Part shown: positions 45,801-55,213 of the stretch, piece after piece
Layout of the letters: every line of letters starts with the position of its first letter
Position numbering within the stretch: position 1 is the first letter of the stretch
Assembly (NCBI GenBank): GCA_018340375.1
Contig: JAFFJZ010000004.1
Location: 23,720,001-23,784,000 of the forward strand
Source of the DNA: Gonatopus flavifemur
Lineage: Eukaryota > Arthropoda > Insecta > Hymenoptera > Dryinidae
Length of the DNA stretch: 64,000 bases
Reading direction: 5' to 3'
Made by a program: the position numbers and the translations under genes
The notes under the pieces: generated by a model
The model's input: only the letters and a program-made list of their open reading frames with translations
Database searches by the model: none
What the model was told of the DNA's origin: nothing

Positions 45801-48800
45801 GAATTAACAAAATATTCTTTGGAACCAAAATAATTTATTGGAATCAAATAAACGATTAAAACTATCTATTTAATTCAAATAAATTATTTTGGTTCCAAAG
45901 AATATTTTGTTAATTCTAATAAATATTTCTTTGGTACAGGACAAATAAATATTTATTTGACTGGAATAAATTTTTTTTCCAGTGCAGGGAAAAACTCATT
46001 AAAATGGACTAGTGAGCAACTAATGAATCACTCGTAAACCTTATCTGACTAGTGATCTGTGGATGAAACTTGTGAATTCTTGCAAGGTTAATCCAAACAT
46101 TACTGAGATTAGATTTATACATTATGAACTAAAATCATTAATAAGCAGTTCTATTTATTAGATCAATATTATTCATTAGATTTTTCTGGATGACTGGTGA
46201 AAGAATGTTTCGTGCACGTACGCTGACAAAAATAATTAATCAAATTGAAAACATCTCTCTTTATTCCGAAAATAGAATCATCTCCAGACAGTGTTCTTTT
46301 GATGCATGAGAACAGTGTTACTACCATAAAACAAAATTCTCAAACGAAAACATTCTCTGAGTTGAAGCAAATTTGTTCAAACTGAGAACATATCTGACTA
46401 AATTATAAATTCAATAATAAGTTTTTATTTTTACCCTAATTATTCCCACAGGTGCCATGTTAGTTTCTAATAAGTTTCTCGTTAGATAATGATGACCGTT
46501 TTACTGGTTTTGATAAATGGAATCTGGGTAGTTGGAGTGTTACATTCTAGTGAGTGCCTTGTGAGTTTTCCTCACTAGTGCCTCATAAGTAGAAGAGATA
46601 AACTCATAAGTGCCTCATAAGTAGAAGAGATAAACTCATAAGTGCCTCATTATTCACTAGCAAAAATTTCTACCAGGGTGAGGGTTAAATGATTCATTAC
46701 AATATGTGAATTTTAGTCTTTCAATAATTTATCATGAATAATATTTTATCAAAATAAAATTCCTAATATCTATTTTTGTTCGTCCAACTCAGCTCGGCCA
46801 TGAACGATAGATGCAATTGCCACACCCGCGTAACCAGAACTGGATTCAATGGAATTCCAACAGAATCTCTAATTTTCTAATTGACTTCAGTATTTACAAT
46901 AATTAGGGATGCGAGGGTACCCGAAAAACTCAGGTACCTGACCCGAATGTCGGGTTTTCGTCGGGTCGGGTAATCATCACTACCCGATTTTGCCGGGTTA
47001 CCCGATGCGATTGGGTTACCCGATGCAATCGGGTTACTCGACTTTTCCGAATCACTCGATGGTATTGAACTACTTGAATGTAATGCAATAAATCGACTTC
47101 CGAGTAGCACAAGAACTTTGTAAACATCCTGCACTTATTCTGTGATCATGCATAGAATGTTCAGATGGGACTGTTTTGGAGAAATACAAACAAAAAAATT
47201 CTTTGTACTGAGAATTCATATTCCGAACGCTAATAGACTGGAAGTCCGTTATGCCGTAAGCAATCAGATCCCTCATTCTTGTAGGATTCCCAAGAAATTG
47301 CAGTTTTCATCCAACCAATTACATTCGGCATAATAACCCTTCGGTATATCAGCGTTTGGAATATGAATTTTCTGTATAATAAGCATTCGATGCAAAGACA
47401 GAGATGAGTTGGAGAGATTGCTAACGATATAGGAGAACCATGGTCCAGTTTCTGATTGGTGGTATCATGTTTTTCGTTTATCCTTCGATGCTGATTGACT
47501 TAGAAGACAAATTCACCCAATCTTATAATTTTAGCAATCTCTGCAATTCATCTCTGGTGAACAGAATTCGGTATATTGAGGGCCCACCTCCATTGCACTG
47601 CGTGGGCCAAAGTTGGAGGGAGGGAGTCCATGCTCTATGTCTATGGCCTAGACCTTTAGGCATAAAGAAAATTAGGTAAGAAAATTCTTTGCAAGGTCTC
47701 ATTGATGAAGAAATAAATAAATATATGAATCATAAGGTGTCGTCTTCAACGACAAATCGTTTAGCGTGGTGAAGAGAAAATCATGATAGTTATCCTAAAA
47801 TTACTGAGTCGGTCCCCTTGTACATGATGTTGCCTGCTATTCAGGTTGGAAGTGACAGAATTTTCTCAACAGCGGGCAACATTGTTAGTTCTACGCGTAC
47901 GAAACTACTCACAAAACATGTCGAAGAATTATGTTTCCTTCATGCAAATTTGAAAATTTAGAAGAATTTGCATTCAGTTCCATCACGAGTAATATAATGT
48001 TGTTTTGTTTTCTCATTTTATATTGATGTTTATTTTTTTCCATGTCAAGATGATAGAAATCTGATTTTATCATTTGAAAAATAGTATAGGAGAAGATACC
48101 CACAAATGTATTCAAACTTTTGATAAAGTCCCACTACTTTTTAAGTTCTCCATTTGCTTGTCTGGCTGGAGGAATTATTTCAAGATTCATTGAATTGCAA
48201 TGTAAATATATCTATGATTGCGGCAATAAAAATGATCATAAATTACAAAAAAATGGTTATTTATTAAAAACAATTTATCAAATCAAATGCATAAGAGAAA
48301 TCTTTTCTTCTTTCATTATGAAGATTCAAGAGCTTCAGTAATTTGATAGAATTAAATGACTCCATTGATTTCGAATACCAAGGTGTTTCGGTAATCCTAC
48401 AATCTTAGCATGCTCGAAAATTGCGGGTAACCCGCTGATATTCAAGTATTTGGAAACTTCGGGTAACCTGAAAATTTCGGGTACCCGACCCGATCCGAGA
48501 AAATCCCATACCCGCGCACCCCTAACAATAATAATCTTAAAAATTTCTACTTCAAATTTCAAACAAACTGTTCCTTCTTTCAAATTGCAAATTTCTTGTA
48601 TTCAATGATGATTCATTTCATTCAACCCGACCATGAAGGATTGGCGCAATTGCCACACCCGCGTAGAAGACTCATATCAAACCCTTCGAGAATTGTCAAC
48701 ATCATCGGGAGTTGACTTATCAACGGTAAGAAAACGTCTGAAAAGTTTGGGCATGATCCAGAAGGAAGGACGTTGGATCCCATATGAATCGAAACCAAGG

Positions 48801-51800
48801 GACACTGAGAGGCGTTTTTTTGACGTGTGAACTGCTGCTTCAACGGCAAAAAGAAAAGGTTTCTTGCATAGAATTGTCACTGGTGATGAGAAATGGATCC
48901 ATTACGACAATCCGAAGCGCAGAAAGTCATGGGTTAAGCCCGGCCAACCATCACAATCAGTGGCAAAGCCAAATATCCATGGGTCTAAACTCCTGCTTTG
49001 TATTTGGTGGGATTAGATGAGTGTGATTGATTATGAACTGTTGAAACCGAATGAAACCATAACTGGCGATCGTTACCGACTACAAATGATGCGCTTAAGC
49101 TGTACATTGAGAGAAAAACGACCGGAATACTCCAAAAGACATGCCGAAGTCATTTTGCTGCACGACAATGCTCGTCCGCACGTCGCAAACCCGGTGAAAA
49201 CATATCTCGAAACACTTAAATAGGAAGTTCTACCCCACTCGCCGTATTATCCAGATATTGTGCAATCCGATTACCATTTGTTCCGTTCGATAGCTCATAG
49301 CTTGTCTGAGCAAAAATTCACTCCTCGCGGAGATCGCCAAAAATGGGTCGATTCGTGGATTGCGTCCAAAGATGATGCGTTCTCCCGACACCTTACCCGA
49401 AAGATGGTCGAAAGTGGTCGAAAGCGATTGACAATACTTTGATGAATGTATTCTCTGATTTCCATTCGAATTAAATAATTTTTTTTAATTAAAAAAACGC
49501 TACGAATTAATTCCAATTCCTCATAATTAATTTACATGAATTTGACATAAACAAGGTCTTCAGGACTCTTTACGCTATCACCGAGCCTAAGCAGAGCTTG
49601 TAGTGCTTGGTAGCCAGGAAAAGAGTCTAACTGCTGACGTCTAACTGCTCGCAATCCACCTCATATACCCACGAGAAGCCTTCCCTTCCACCGCGAATCA
49701 CATCTCTCTCCATCTCTAAACTCGGTTCCTTCGCTCGCATTCATTTTGACCACCGCTAATGACCTACATAACTGGCTGTTTCGTTCTCTTAATCGCATTA
49801 TATACTGGGTGATTCAAAATTGCCGTACACTTTTCTGCAAGCAGATTCTTGGTAAAATTCTGAAGAGGTTTGGTCCGGAATATTCAGATCTGATCCTTCT
49901 CACATAAAAATTCATGTCTCGCGATATCTTTTAGATAAGTTTGAGATGTCTTGCGCAACACATTTACATGTCTTTTAGATGTCTAAAACTCTTCTTTGGT
50001 CCAAAAGATATCTGAATGTGTTGCGCATATCATCTTAAACTTATCGAAAAGACATCGCAAGACATGAATTGTTTGTTTGTATGCGGGTTTGATCTGGAGA
50101 TATGAGAATTTTTCAATTTTTTGAAAAATCAAAATACTTCGGAAATACCATGTTTCTGACTTTTGAATCCAAAACCACTCTTTAAGTCAGATCACGGGGT
50201 ATCCCTGAAAAAAAAATCTCATTCAGCTTCCTTCGTTGTGGAGTTATAGCGGTTTGACATTTTTTGCATTCCAACCAATCAGAATTCAACAACTTTGAAT
50301 CGCTATAACTCCACAACGAAGGAAGCTAAATTAGATTCAACTTAGACTTTGACTTACTTCCGAGGTATTTGGATTTTTCAAAAAATTAAAAAAGGCTCAT
50401 ATATCCGGATCTAAGGATCAGATCTGAATACTCCGGACTAGAATCTTTTCAGAATTTCGTCAGAAATCTGCTCTCAGAAGAGTGTACGGCAATTTTCAAT
50501 CACCCAGTATATATATATATATGTATACAAACTATTGACGATTGTTAATACCATCTTCACAAGTATTTTCACAATAATTTCCAATAGTTGAATAACCGTT
50601 ATATGAATGTTTGATTCAAAAGAAACAGTGAAAATGAGTAGTCCGACGCCATTGCGATTTTTGTTGTTTTTCACGACTTTGAGGATCTCTAACCATCTAT
50701 ATTCTATCAAACACACATTTTTCCATCCAAAATATGTAGAGTCAACATACAATTATGTGTTTGGTTGAAATTATAAACAATTTGAAATGTGTTTTGATAC
50801 AGAATCTCGTTCAAAATCGATTTTACTTTGCCGTTGGATAGAATCAATATGATTTATCGTTTTTTAACATGATTTATTTGTTAACAAATTATGATTCACG
50901 ATATTTTGGATCGTTTATATTATGTTTTCATGTATCATCGGTTATGTTTTCCAATATGAAGTCAGAATAAATGATTGTAATCACAGTGGAAACGCATGCT
51001 AGCAAAGCTGTCGAAATCATCCATTTCCTACCTCGAAGAATTGTATTTCAATTCCATCCCAGGATATATAATGATTCAAAACTGATTTTTCAGACAAACT
51101 TCAGACTATTGAGAACTCGAATTGATATATTCATTTCAATCACTCTCCAAATACTGGAATTTTATAGCGACATGAAATTCGACAGGTTTACTAACCTCGT
51201 TTGCGTGTTTTCTCCAATACAACTTTGAAAAAACCTCATGAATCTCTACCTACATGTAATATCTTATCGAATATTGTTATAAATGTTGAGATAATCTCAA
51301 TGGTTGTGAAATTTGAAGGAAAAACATTCCAATAAGCAAATGTTTGAAGATTAAATGAAAATTCTATACAAATTTGATATGAATTTCATAGAATTTCTAT
51401 CAAACGTCTCTATCTTATCCATCTTTATATTTTGAGTGAAAATCTATCTGTTTCACATATTTTCACAATATTTTTAAATAAGATTATGCAGTCATTCATT
51501 TTTAACCATTGCAAAACATTTTCGAAAATCTGATCTTTTGTTCATAGGGGTGAAGACCCCAAGGGAACCAAAACCTGCGAACGTTCGTGGAAAGTTCACG
51601 GACATTTGATGAATTTTCCTTGAACGTGAAAGGGTCCGCACCTCCATCGAATGTTTATTTAATGTTCATTGAACGTTTGGCAGCCATATTGTTATCTTGG
51701 GGGATGTATAATTTGAAACCAGAAGACGCATCAAGTTCAAGAACAATAGTACATTTTTGATCATGGAAAAAGTTTCATTTAGTTGATTGCAAGGCACAAC

Positions 51801-54532
51801 GGAAGCTTAAGGAAAAGGTGTGGGAATACTCGGGGTGATTAAGGGTTAATTATTCCCTATGATCCACACTTTATCGTAAAAAATTTTACTTCCACATAGT
51901 AAAATGTTGCTGAAGTGTGAATCATTTATTGGAACGGATTAGTAACCAAATAACGGAATACTCAGGTGTGAAAGACCTGAACTCTTGCTATACATTTTTC
52001 AAGAGATGTTTCCAATTCCAAGGAGTTGATTTGGAGGAATGAACAACGATGATTCGTCAAATTTTATGAGTTTGAATTTTCGTTTTGTTTCAATCAACGA
52101 TATTCAAACTTCAACGACGTATAGTAAATCCATTGTTGAAATGACGTGATTCGTTGTTTTATCCCCACCAATGTGTAAAAGCCACCTCATAATTATCCAC
52201 AGCAATAAATCTAAGAGAAACAATTTTCGCAGTGTGCCTTAATTATCTTTTCCAAAATAATTATCACAGGAAGAAAAAGTGGAACTGAGAATCACTTCAT
52301 CAATAAAACTCAATTATCTAGAAGCACGAGAGAAATCAAAAACGGAACAGAAGGCTTTATACTACAATGATGAATTGAATCATCTCAAAGCATCTCTGGA
52401 GAAATACAAAATCATCGAAAAGAACGAAAATCGTATAACCACAGAAATATTGGATTATTCAACACAAAACATTGAGGTAATATTCATTTGGATTCATGTG
52501 CAGAATGCTTAGACGATTCCACAATTCGCTAACTACTTTACAGAATTGGAGGAGGATCAGATCCAAGGGCAAATGCTTGTATGGACTAGATAAGATTTAA
52601 GGAAATACCGTAATGCCGTAAGATTAGCTGTTTTCTTGGCGAGATTTTGCAAAAAACATGAAATATGAACTAAAATCTCTTGGAGTGAAAAATTTATTCT
52701 ACAGAGCACTAACTTTCAAGAGAGTCACTACCCAGATAGCAATTTAACCTTGCTGCAATGTTGTCAGGCAAGCTTGTGACAAGGTTGATTTAAGCCTCCT
52801 AGTTGACACACGACAAGGGTACAAGCTTACAAAACCCTTGCAGCAGGGCTGTAGCAGCCTTACATTGACAAGGTTGTCAAGAACAAGCCAAAAACAATCG
52901 AATGACAAGTGTGACAGGGTTATGACAAGCCTACATGTTATCTGGGTAGATTTTTCTGCCCGACCAGTCAGAGATAATTAAATGAAATGGAAAATATCCA
53001 CCAGCCAGACCTTGTTCCATGGTTGCTTCATTCCATTTTATTAAGCCATCCATGAATAATATAATTTCTGATATCAGGCGATTCATAAATTGATGCTCTG
53101 TAAATAGACTCAGAGTTAATCCATCTAAGACGCAATGCATGATTGCAGGTTCTGCTCGTTACTTGAATACCATAGATCCCGCAACTCTGCCTTCTATCAT
53201 TGATCTCAACGAGCGTATTCCTTATGCTATGAGTGTGAAATCATTGGGCGTTATTTTGTCTCCTACATTGAGCTGGAACGACCAGGCCGTTCAGATCTGC
53301 AATGGAGCTTTCAAAATCTTATGCCAACTCAGGCGCAATCAGGCTCTGCTATCAACGAAATCGAAAACTAAACTTGTTTCTACACTTATATTACCATACT
53401 TTGATTATTGTTGCCTGGCCTTTTTGGACATCAATTTCACTGACAACATTAGATTGCAGCGTGTACTGAATGCGTGTGTTAGATTTATCTTGCATGTTCG
53501 CAGGGACGAGCACATTACGCCGTATTATCAGATCTTGCGATAGCTGAAACTCCACGGAAGAAGGAAATATATACTCGGGTGTTTTTTATTTCAACTCTCT
53601 ATTACTCACTCGCCTTATTTCTTATACGGGCGTATATTCCTTCCAAGGAATCAGGGTGTTGGAGTAACACACAGCGCTGAGGCTAGTAGCCTCCAAATTC
53701 CGCAACATCGGACAAATTGCTTCCAAAACTCCTTTACGGTTATTGGTATTAAGTTCTGGAACTCCCTTCCATCTTATATTAAAAACGCACATTCGTCTAG
53801 AATGTTTAAGAGAGCGTTATATCAATACCTCCTCAACGATGGATCGGGATCTCTCTAGCGCCTGACACTCTTCATATGGAGAGTTGAGCTTCCCTTAGAT
53901 TCTGATCTGAGTGCTCGTATTATTATATGTCTCTTTTATTGTTAATAATGTTTTTATTGTATCCCTGGTAGAAATTTGCCACTGGCCAGCTACTAGTCGG
54001 TAACTAGCCAGAAACTGACCAGAAACCATGTAACGCTTTCCACCAGTGATATTATTTTTCATTTTATTTTATTTTATTTCATTGTACTTTATGTACTCTA
54101 TACAGTGTACACATTAAATTGTATGACTTGCTGCTCCAACAGGGTTTGGCTCTTCAGCATTCAATGAATGTTATCTATTTATCTATCTATCTATCTATCT
54201 ATCACTCAGTATTTTCACTCTTCAGGAGTGGATTTTCATTCCAAGAGATTTACAGAGTCCCAAGGTGCCTCAAGTTTTTTATTGGTGAGAATAACAAAAT
54301 CAGCTAATTCCACGGCACTGTTATTCATCCTGATCAGCATCATCATTGATTCATTGTAGAGATTAGTATTGTTCACTTGATGATATTGATCAAATTTTAG
54401 GTTATCGAGGAAAAAACAGAAGAATGGAAAAAAACTTATGAACAGGAAACGAAAATCTTTGAAGAAAAGATTTCCCATATACGCAATGAAATAGAGATTC
54501 ACCGAAATTCGTTGGAAGAACTCATTGAAGAG
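33694..54532 (+). CDS. Spliced coiled-coil gene, DRC10/IQCD-like (partial)
   Basis: Five exons (33694-33866, 33933-34034, 36672-36912, 52270-52476, 54401-54532) join with GT-AG borders and matching phases (2, 2, 0, 0) to 285 codons without a stop. The start ATG follows AACAAAAACA, a good insect context. Residues about 15-45 ([20 protein letters not shown]) precede a linker. From about residue 60 the product is nearly all charged heptad-like coiled coil, with [18 protein letters not shown] near the end. This layout and the ...W...Y... block near the C-terminal coil resemble DRC10 (IQCD), a coiled-coil subunit of the nexin-dynein regulatory complex in motile axonemes. In insects that would mean sperm flagella or chordotonal cilia. 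The C-terminal IQ motif expected in DRC10 is not seen; the last exon either splices further or ends two codons on at a TGA (54539). The gene call is firmer than the name, which is from memory of the family. Confidence 0.6.
33933..34034 (+). CDS. Exon 2 of the DRC10-like gene
   Basis: 102 bp, encoding the stretch from [20 protein letters not shown] to YEKLQRD. Donor AG|GTTAGT at 34035. It ends with the first two bases of a codon (AG), completed by T at 36672. Confidence 0.6.
34171..34420. mobile_element. Fold-back, CGCACTGAG ends, ~70-bp arms
   Basis: CGCACTGAGTGAAGAGTTTA pairs with CGCACTGAGAGAAGAGTTTA (inverse of the right end). Arms share TTTGGATACGGCG. The interior carries ATAAAC/GTTTAT words. 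250 bp, in intron 2. Confidence 0.85.
34524..34619. repeat. Short hairpin with GTAAGATTTACAT theme
   Basis: CCACAATTTCAGCCGATT pairs with CCACAATTTAAGTTGATT (inverse of the right end). GAATGTAAGAT occurs in both arms. Upstream GTAAAATTTACATC words (34465) belong to the same theme, so the true element may start near 34435. Confidence 0.6.
34948..35305. repeat. Long direct repeat, copy 1
   Basis: It shares long near-identical stretches, in order, with 39379-40008: GACAGGGCCTGGAATG, CAGAACAGCCT.ATTCAGTC, CACCGATAGTGTGAACACAG, TAAGGCTGTAGTTGGTGT and AATATCAGCAACCCGACTAG. It lies in intron 2, upstream of exon 3. Confidence 0.85.
35570..35861. mobile_element. Fold-back with AAGATATCTT theme, CACACAGCA ends
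   Basis: CCACACAGCACTTTTGGTC pairs with TCACACAGCATTTCAGTTC (inverse of the right end). The 292-bp interior alternates AAGATATCTT and AGACATCT variants throughout. Confidence 0.8.
36672..36912 (+). CDS. Exon 3 of the DRC10-like gene
   Basis: 241 bp between TTTTTTCCCACAG and GTAGGT, encoding [18 protein letters not shown] and on to [12 protein letters not shown]. It is a strongly predicted coiled coil by residue pattern. It ends in phase 0. Both flanking introns carry a copy of the same long direct repeat. Confidence 0.65.
37370..37625. repeat. Patch with ATCATTGGC theme, fold-back-like
   Basis: CCATTGGCAA, CAATGGAG, ATCATTGGTG, TCATTGGCAAAC and GCCAATGATA alternate on both strands over about 250 bp. 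Terminal repeats are not clear. Confidence 0.4.
37860..38195. repeat. Patch with AACATTG/CCAAGC theme, fold-back-like
   Basis: CAATATTGAGCCAAGC (37899), CAATGTTGAACCAAGG (38033) and CAACATTGCACCAAGC (38143) are diverged copies of one word in alternating orientation with others. Ends are not fixed. Confidence 0.4.
38232..39333. mobile_element. Fold-back with TGTCCATGGACA theme
   Basis: GTCCATGGATGTCC (38259) and many TGTCC/GGACA words run from 38255 to the mirrored GGACATCCGTAGACAAG at 39303. A central part (38690-38880) has a different theme, AGAATTCT/AATCCTAAGAGA, and may be a nested second element. No coding content. Confidence 0.55.
39379..40008. repeat. Long direct repeat, copy 2
   Basis: Same sequence and orientation as 34948-35305, but with about 230 extra bases at roughly 39605-39845. 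It lies in intron 3, downstream of exon 3. Confidence 0.85.
40490..40660. repeat. Hairpin behind a spurious 131-codon frame
   Basis: CTGCCGTACAAAGCAAAAAAG (40509) is mirrored by TTTTTTACTTTGTACGGCAG (40626-40646). The open frame 40420-40815 runs through this hairpin and into the GGGCCC-theme repeat, so it is not a gene. Confidence 0.6.
40660..41220. mobile_element. Fold-back with TTGGGCCCAA theme
   Basis: GTACTGCCCATAATGACAAT (40666) and words such as ATGGGGCCCATGTTGGC, CTTGGGCCCATA and GGCCCCACGTTGGGCAG (41151) alternate orientation for about 550 bp. Outer ends are approximate. Confidence 0.5.
41640..43168. mobile_element. CCAGTACTGG-theme repeat array and fold-back
   Basis: CCAGTACTGG/GCCAGTATTGG words recur from 41670 to 43110. 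Three diverged ~150-bp units (about 41850-41990, 42290-42435, 42440-42580) share GAGCCGGAGTCGCGCCAGTA and TTCAATAYGTTCGATAGA, making a tandem array. One end word, CCTACGTAGGAATTCAGACC (inverse at about 42870), resembles the CCCACGTAG ends of 8685-10066. A SINE is inserted at 42600-42745. Confidence 0.65.
42600..42745 (+). mobile_element. tRNA-derived SINE 2, copy 2
   Basis: TTAGCTGATGTGATAGAG as A-box region and GGGTTCAATCC (42683-42693) as B-box. It matches 29499-29645 along its length. It is inserted in the CCAGTACTGG array. Confidence 0.75.
44280..44450. repeat. Dispersed repeat, copy 2 (see 24500-24665)
   Basis: Ordered words shared with the first copy include TTTTACATAAAAAATACAT, TCGTATTC and GGTTGACCAGTGTTATC. 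Old and diverged. Confidence 0.4.
44447..44511. repeat. 65-bp hairpin, TTATCCCAAGCAA ends
   Basis: TTATCCCAAGCAA is exactly inverted at the right end (TTGCTTGGGATAA), with GTGATAACATCG between. It is a very small fold-back. Confidence 0.65.
45099..45684. mobile_element. Inverted-repeat element, GGCCACAYGGGG ends
   Basis: CAACGGCCACATGGGGGAAC on the left and the inverse of the right end (CAACAGCCACACGGGGTGAC) bracket about 585 bp. GAGAC words near each end recall the pogo-like element at 4078-5270. Exact ends and duplication were not found. Confidence 0.45.
45733..45984. mobile_element. Fold-back with AATAAATATTTATT theme, CACTG ends
   Basis: Arms of about 115 bp, nearly perfect: CACTGAAAAAAAAATTTATT and the inverse CACTGGAAAAAAAATTTATT. 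Both arms share CCAGTCAAATAAATATTTAT and TTAACAAAATATTCTTTGG. 252 bp. The near identity suggests a fairly recent insertion. Confidence 0.92.
45985..46680. mobile_element. Fold-back with ACTAGTGAGT theme
   Basis: CAGGGAAAAACTCATTAAAAT on the left and CCCTGGTAGAAATTTTTGC (inverse of the right end) are loosely paired. CTAGTGA/TCACTAG words recur. A 32-bp unit with CTCATAAGTAGAAGAGATAA is tandemly repeated at 46580-46650. The right end type matches 53966-54048. Confidence 0.5.
46904..48524 (+). mobile_element. hAT element D with perfect 8-bp target duplication
   Basis: It begins TAGGGATGCGAGGGTACCCG and ends with the inverse of TAGGGGTGCGCGGGTATGGG. ACAATAAT is duplicated exactly at 46896-46903 and 48525-48532. 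Subterminal GGGTTACCCGA/TCGGGTAACCC words repeat on both sides. Inside are a transposase C-terminal remnant and a possible LINE 3' fragment (about 47440-47730, with GGCCTAGACCTTTAGGCATAA before an AATAAATA tail). 1621 bp, non-autonomous. Confidence 0.92.
47821..47961 (+). pseudogene. hAT transposase C-terminal fragment
   Basis: The frame reads [20 protein letters not shown] then [20 protein letters not shown] and a TAG. It matches the core of the hAT dimerisation domain (consensus VPSER.FS..G.I....R..L....VE.L.FL..N). The catalytic part is missing. It sits within hAT D. Confidence 0.88.
48640..49441 (+). pseudogene. Decayed mariner-family transposase (type 3)
   Basis: Pieces in three frames, in order: [20 protein letters not shown] then [38 protein letters not shown] (first aspartate, about 48857-48916); [16 protein letters not shown] and [20 protein letters not shown]; a TAG replacing the expected Trp at about 49220; then VLPHSPYSPDI and [13 protein letters not shown]. 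The second and third aspartates are 34 apart. Frameshifts near 48826 and 49010 plus the stop make it non-functional. No terminal repeats were identified. Confidence 0.88.
49805..50507. mobile_element. Long-TIR MITE, TA-flanked, 703 bp
   Basis: CTGGGTGATTCAAAATTGCC on the left pairs with CTGGGTGATTGAAAATTGCC (inverse of the right). Arms continue through GTACACT, GAAATTCTGAA and ATTCAGATCTGATCC for about 110 bp. TA lies outside both ends (49803-49804, 50508-50509). A second inner hairpin (GCTATAACTCCACAACGAAG and its inverse near 50230-50325) lies in the middle. A fold-back is nested in the left arm. It is probably mobilised by a Tc1/mariner-type enzyme. Confidence 0.85.
49911..50070. mobile_element. 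Nested fold-back with AAGATGTCTTTTAGATA theme
   Basis: ATTCATGTCTCGCGATATCT pairs with ATTCATGTCTTGCGATGTCT (inverse of the right). TTTTAGAT/ATCTAAAA and GTGTTGCGCA words repeat inside. 160 bp, interrupting the left arm of the MITE, so it arrived later. Theme is related to 35570-35861. Confidence 0.85.
51557..51702. mobile_element. Fold-back with GAACGTTC theme, CCCCAAGRTAAC ends
   Basis: CCCCAAGGGAACCAAAAC pairs loosely with CCCCAAGATAACAATATGG (inverse of the right end). GAACGTTC, GAATGTT and GAACATT words fill 146 bp. Confidence 0.65.
52270..52476 (+). CDS. Exon 4 of the DRC10-like gene
   Basis: 207 bp (69 codons, phase 0 at both ends) between TTATCACAG and GTAATA. It encodes [20 protein letters not shown] through [17 protein letters not shown] to DYSTQNIE. 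Charged, coiled-coil type. Confidence 0.6.
52730..52947. mobile_element. Fold-back with CAAGCTTG theme, CCCAGATARC ends
   Basis: ACCCAGATAGCAATTTAACC pairs with ACCCAGATAACATGTAGGC (inverse of the right). ACAAGGTTG, CAAGCTTG and GACAAGC words repeat in both orientations. 218 bp, between exons 4 and 5. Confidence 0.75.
52955..53855 (+). pseudogene. Non-LTR retrotransposon RT C-terminal fragment
   Basis: A decayed lead-in holds [16 protein letters not shown], a stop near 53090, then [11 protein letters not shown]. Next comes a clean 134-codon frame (53139-53540) with [20 protein letters not shown] and [20 protein letters not shown]. After a frameshift follow [20 protein letters not shown] and [15 protein letters not shown]. 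This order (NPSKTQ, LGV.LD..LSW, FWNSLP) is the thumb/C-terminal region of jockey-like insect LINEs. The catalytic YADD and endonuclease are absent. Confidence 0.88.
53966..54048. mobile_element. Small fold-back with CCAGCTACTAG theme, CCCTGGTAGAAA ends
   Basis: CCCTGGTAGAAATTTGCCA pairs with CACTGGTGGAAAGCG (inverse of the right). Inside are CTACTAGTCGGTAACTAG and CCAGAAACTGACCAG. It may have inserted into the LINE 3' UTR. Confidence 0.6.
54172..54203. repeat. (ATCT)n microsatellite
   Basis: About eight consecutive ATCT units. It may be the simple-repeat tail of the LINE fragment that starts at 52955. Confidence 0.8.
54401..54532 (+). CDS. Exon 5 of the DRC10-like gene
   Basis: 132 bp (44 codons, phase 0) between CAAATTTTAG and GTATAT. 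It encodes [20 protein letters not shown] to [13 protein letters not shown]. If the GTATAT is not used as donor, the frame ends at TGA 54537-54539. No later exon was recognised up to 64000. Confidence 0.55.
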
Positions 54533-55106
54533 GTATATTGAACAAATATTTTTGGTGTTCTACACCTTCAAAATCATAAAATCTGCCATCAAGAATATAC
54601 AGTGATCGAGCGGATATAAACTTGGTCATTCAACTTGTTATGTCATGTCTTGTGGTTGAGGCTCTAAAAATGAACGTAGAATATCAGTTTCTCCATCCTC
54701 TCCGTTGAGATCTTTTACAATAGATGTAACTGAATATGCATTCATGATCATGAAAAATTTGTATCATCAGAGTAGTCGTCAGGCGAAATGATTCTTCGAA
54801 TCGCAAGTAATATACTCATATGATTCTGGTTTGGTATAGGATTCAACTTTTAGAAGAAAACATGACATTTCTGTTACGAGCACAAGGGGGTCATACCTGC
54901 TTGCAATCTGAAAAAGGCTTGTTCTGTACAGCACTCGTAGAAGAGTTTTTCCTATTCATTCCCATGAACTTGCCAAATTCCCATGTTCTTTTCCATGTTT
55001 CGAGAAAAAAATAGGGAAAAGAACAAGGAATTCTGGCAGGAACGAGGAAAACTATTCTGAGAGCGATTGTTAAAGTATCAAAGATTACCTCTTGGAAATT
55101 TCAGAG
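54533..55106. other. Nothing recognised
   Basis: AT-rich sequence following exon 5. It may be intron or 3' UTR. No clear polyadenylation context was identified. Confidence 0.4.
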
Positions 55107-55213
55107 GATGCTTCCGATTGCAGGCAGGGGCTAGCTCCTAGGGCTAGAATACTAGATTCCCATTGGTTGAATCATGGCCCCTGGGGCCAAGAGCTCTCGC
55201 AATCGGAAGCATC
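55107..55213. repeat. 107-bp hairpin, GATGCTTCCGATTGC ends
   Basis: GATGCTTCCGATTGC is exactly inverted at the right end (GCAATCGGAAGCATC). The interior has GGGGCTAGCTCC and GGCCCCTGGGGCC palindromes. Confidence 0.75.

Larger units (their letters stand above)
36913..52269 (+). other. Intron 3 of the DRC10-like gene, about 15.4 kb
   Basis: It runs from GTAGGTCACG to TTATCACAG. It is crowded with fold-backs, a SINE, hAT D, a decayed mariner and a long-TIR MITE, each listed separately. Stretches with nothing recognised: 36913-37369, 43169-44279, 44512-45098, 49442-49802, 50523-51556 and 51703-52269. Confidence 0.55.

Noticed and set aside
53139..53543. A host protein of 134 residues
   Set aside because: The sequence is the C-terminal region of a LINE reverse transcriptase, and homology continues in another frame downstream.
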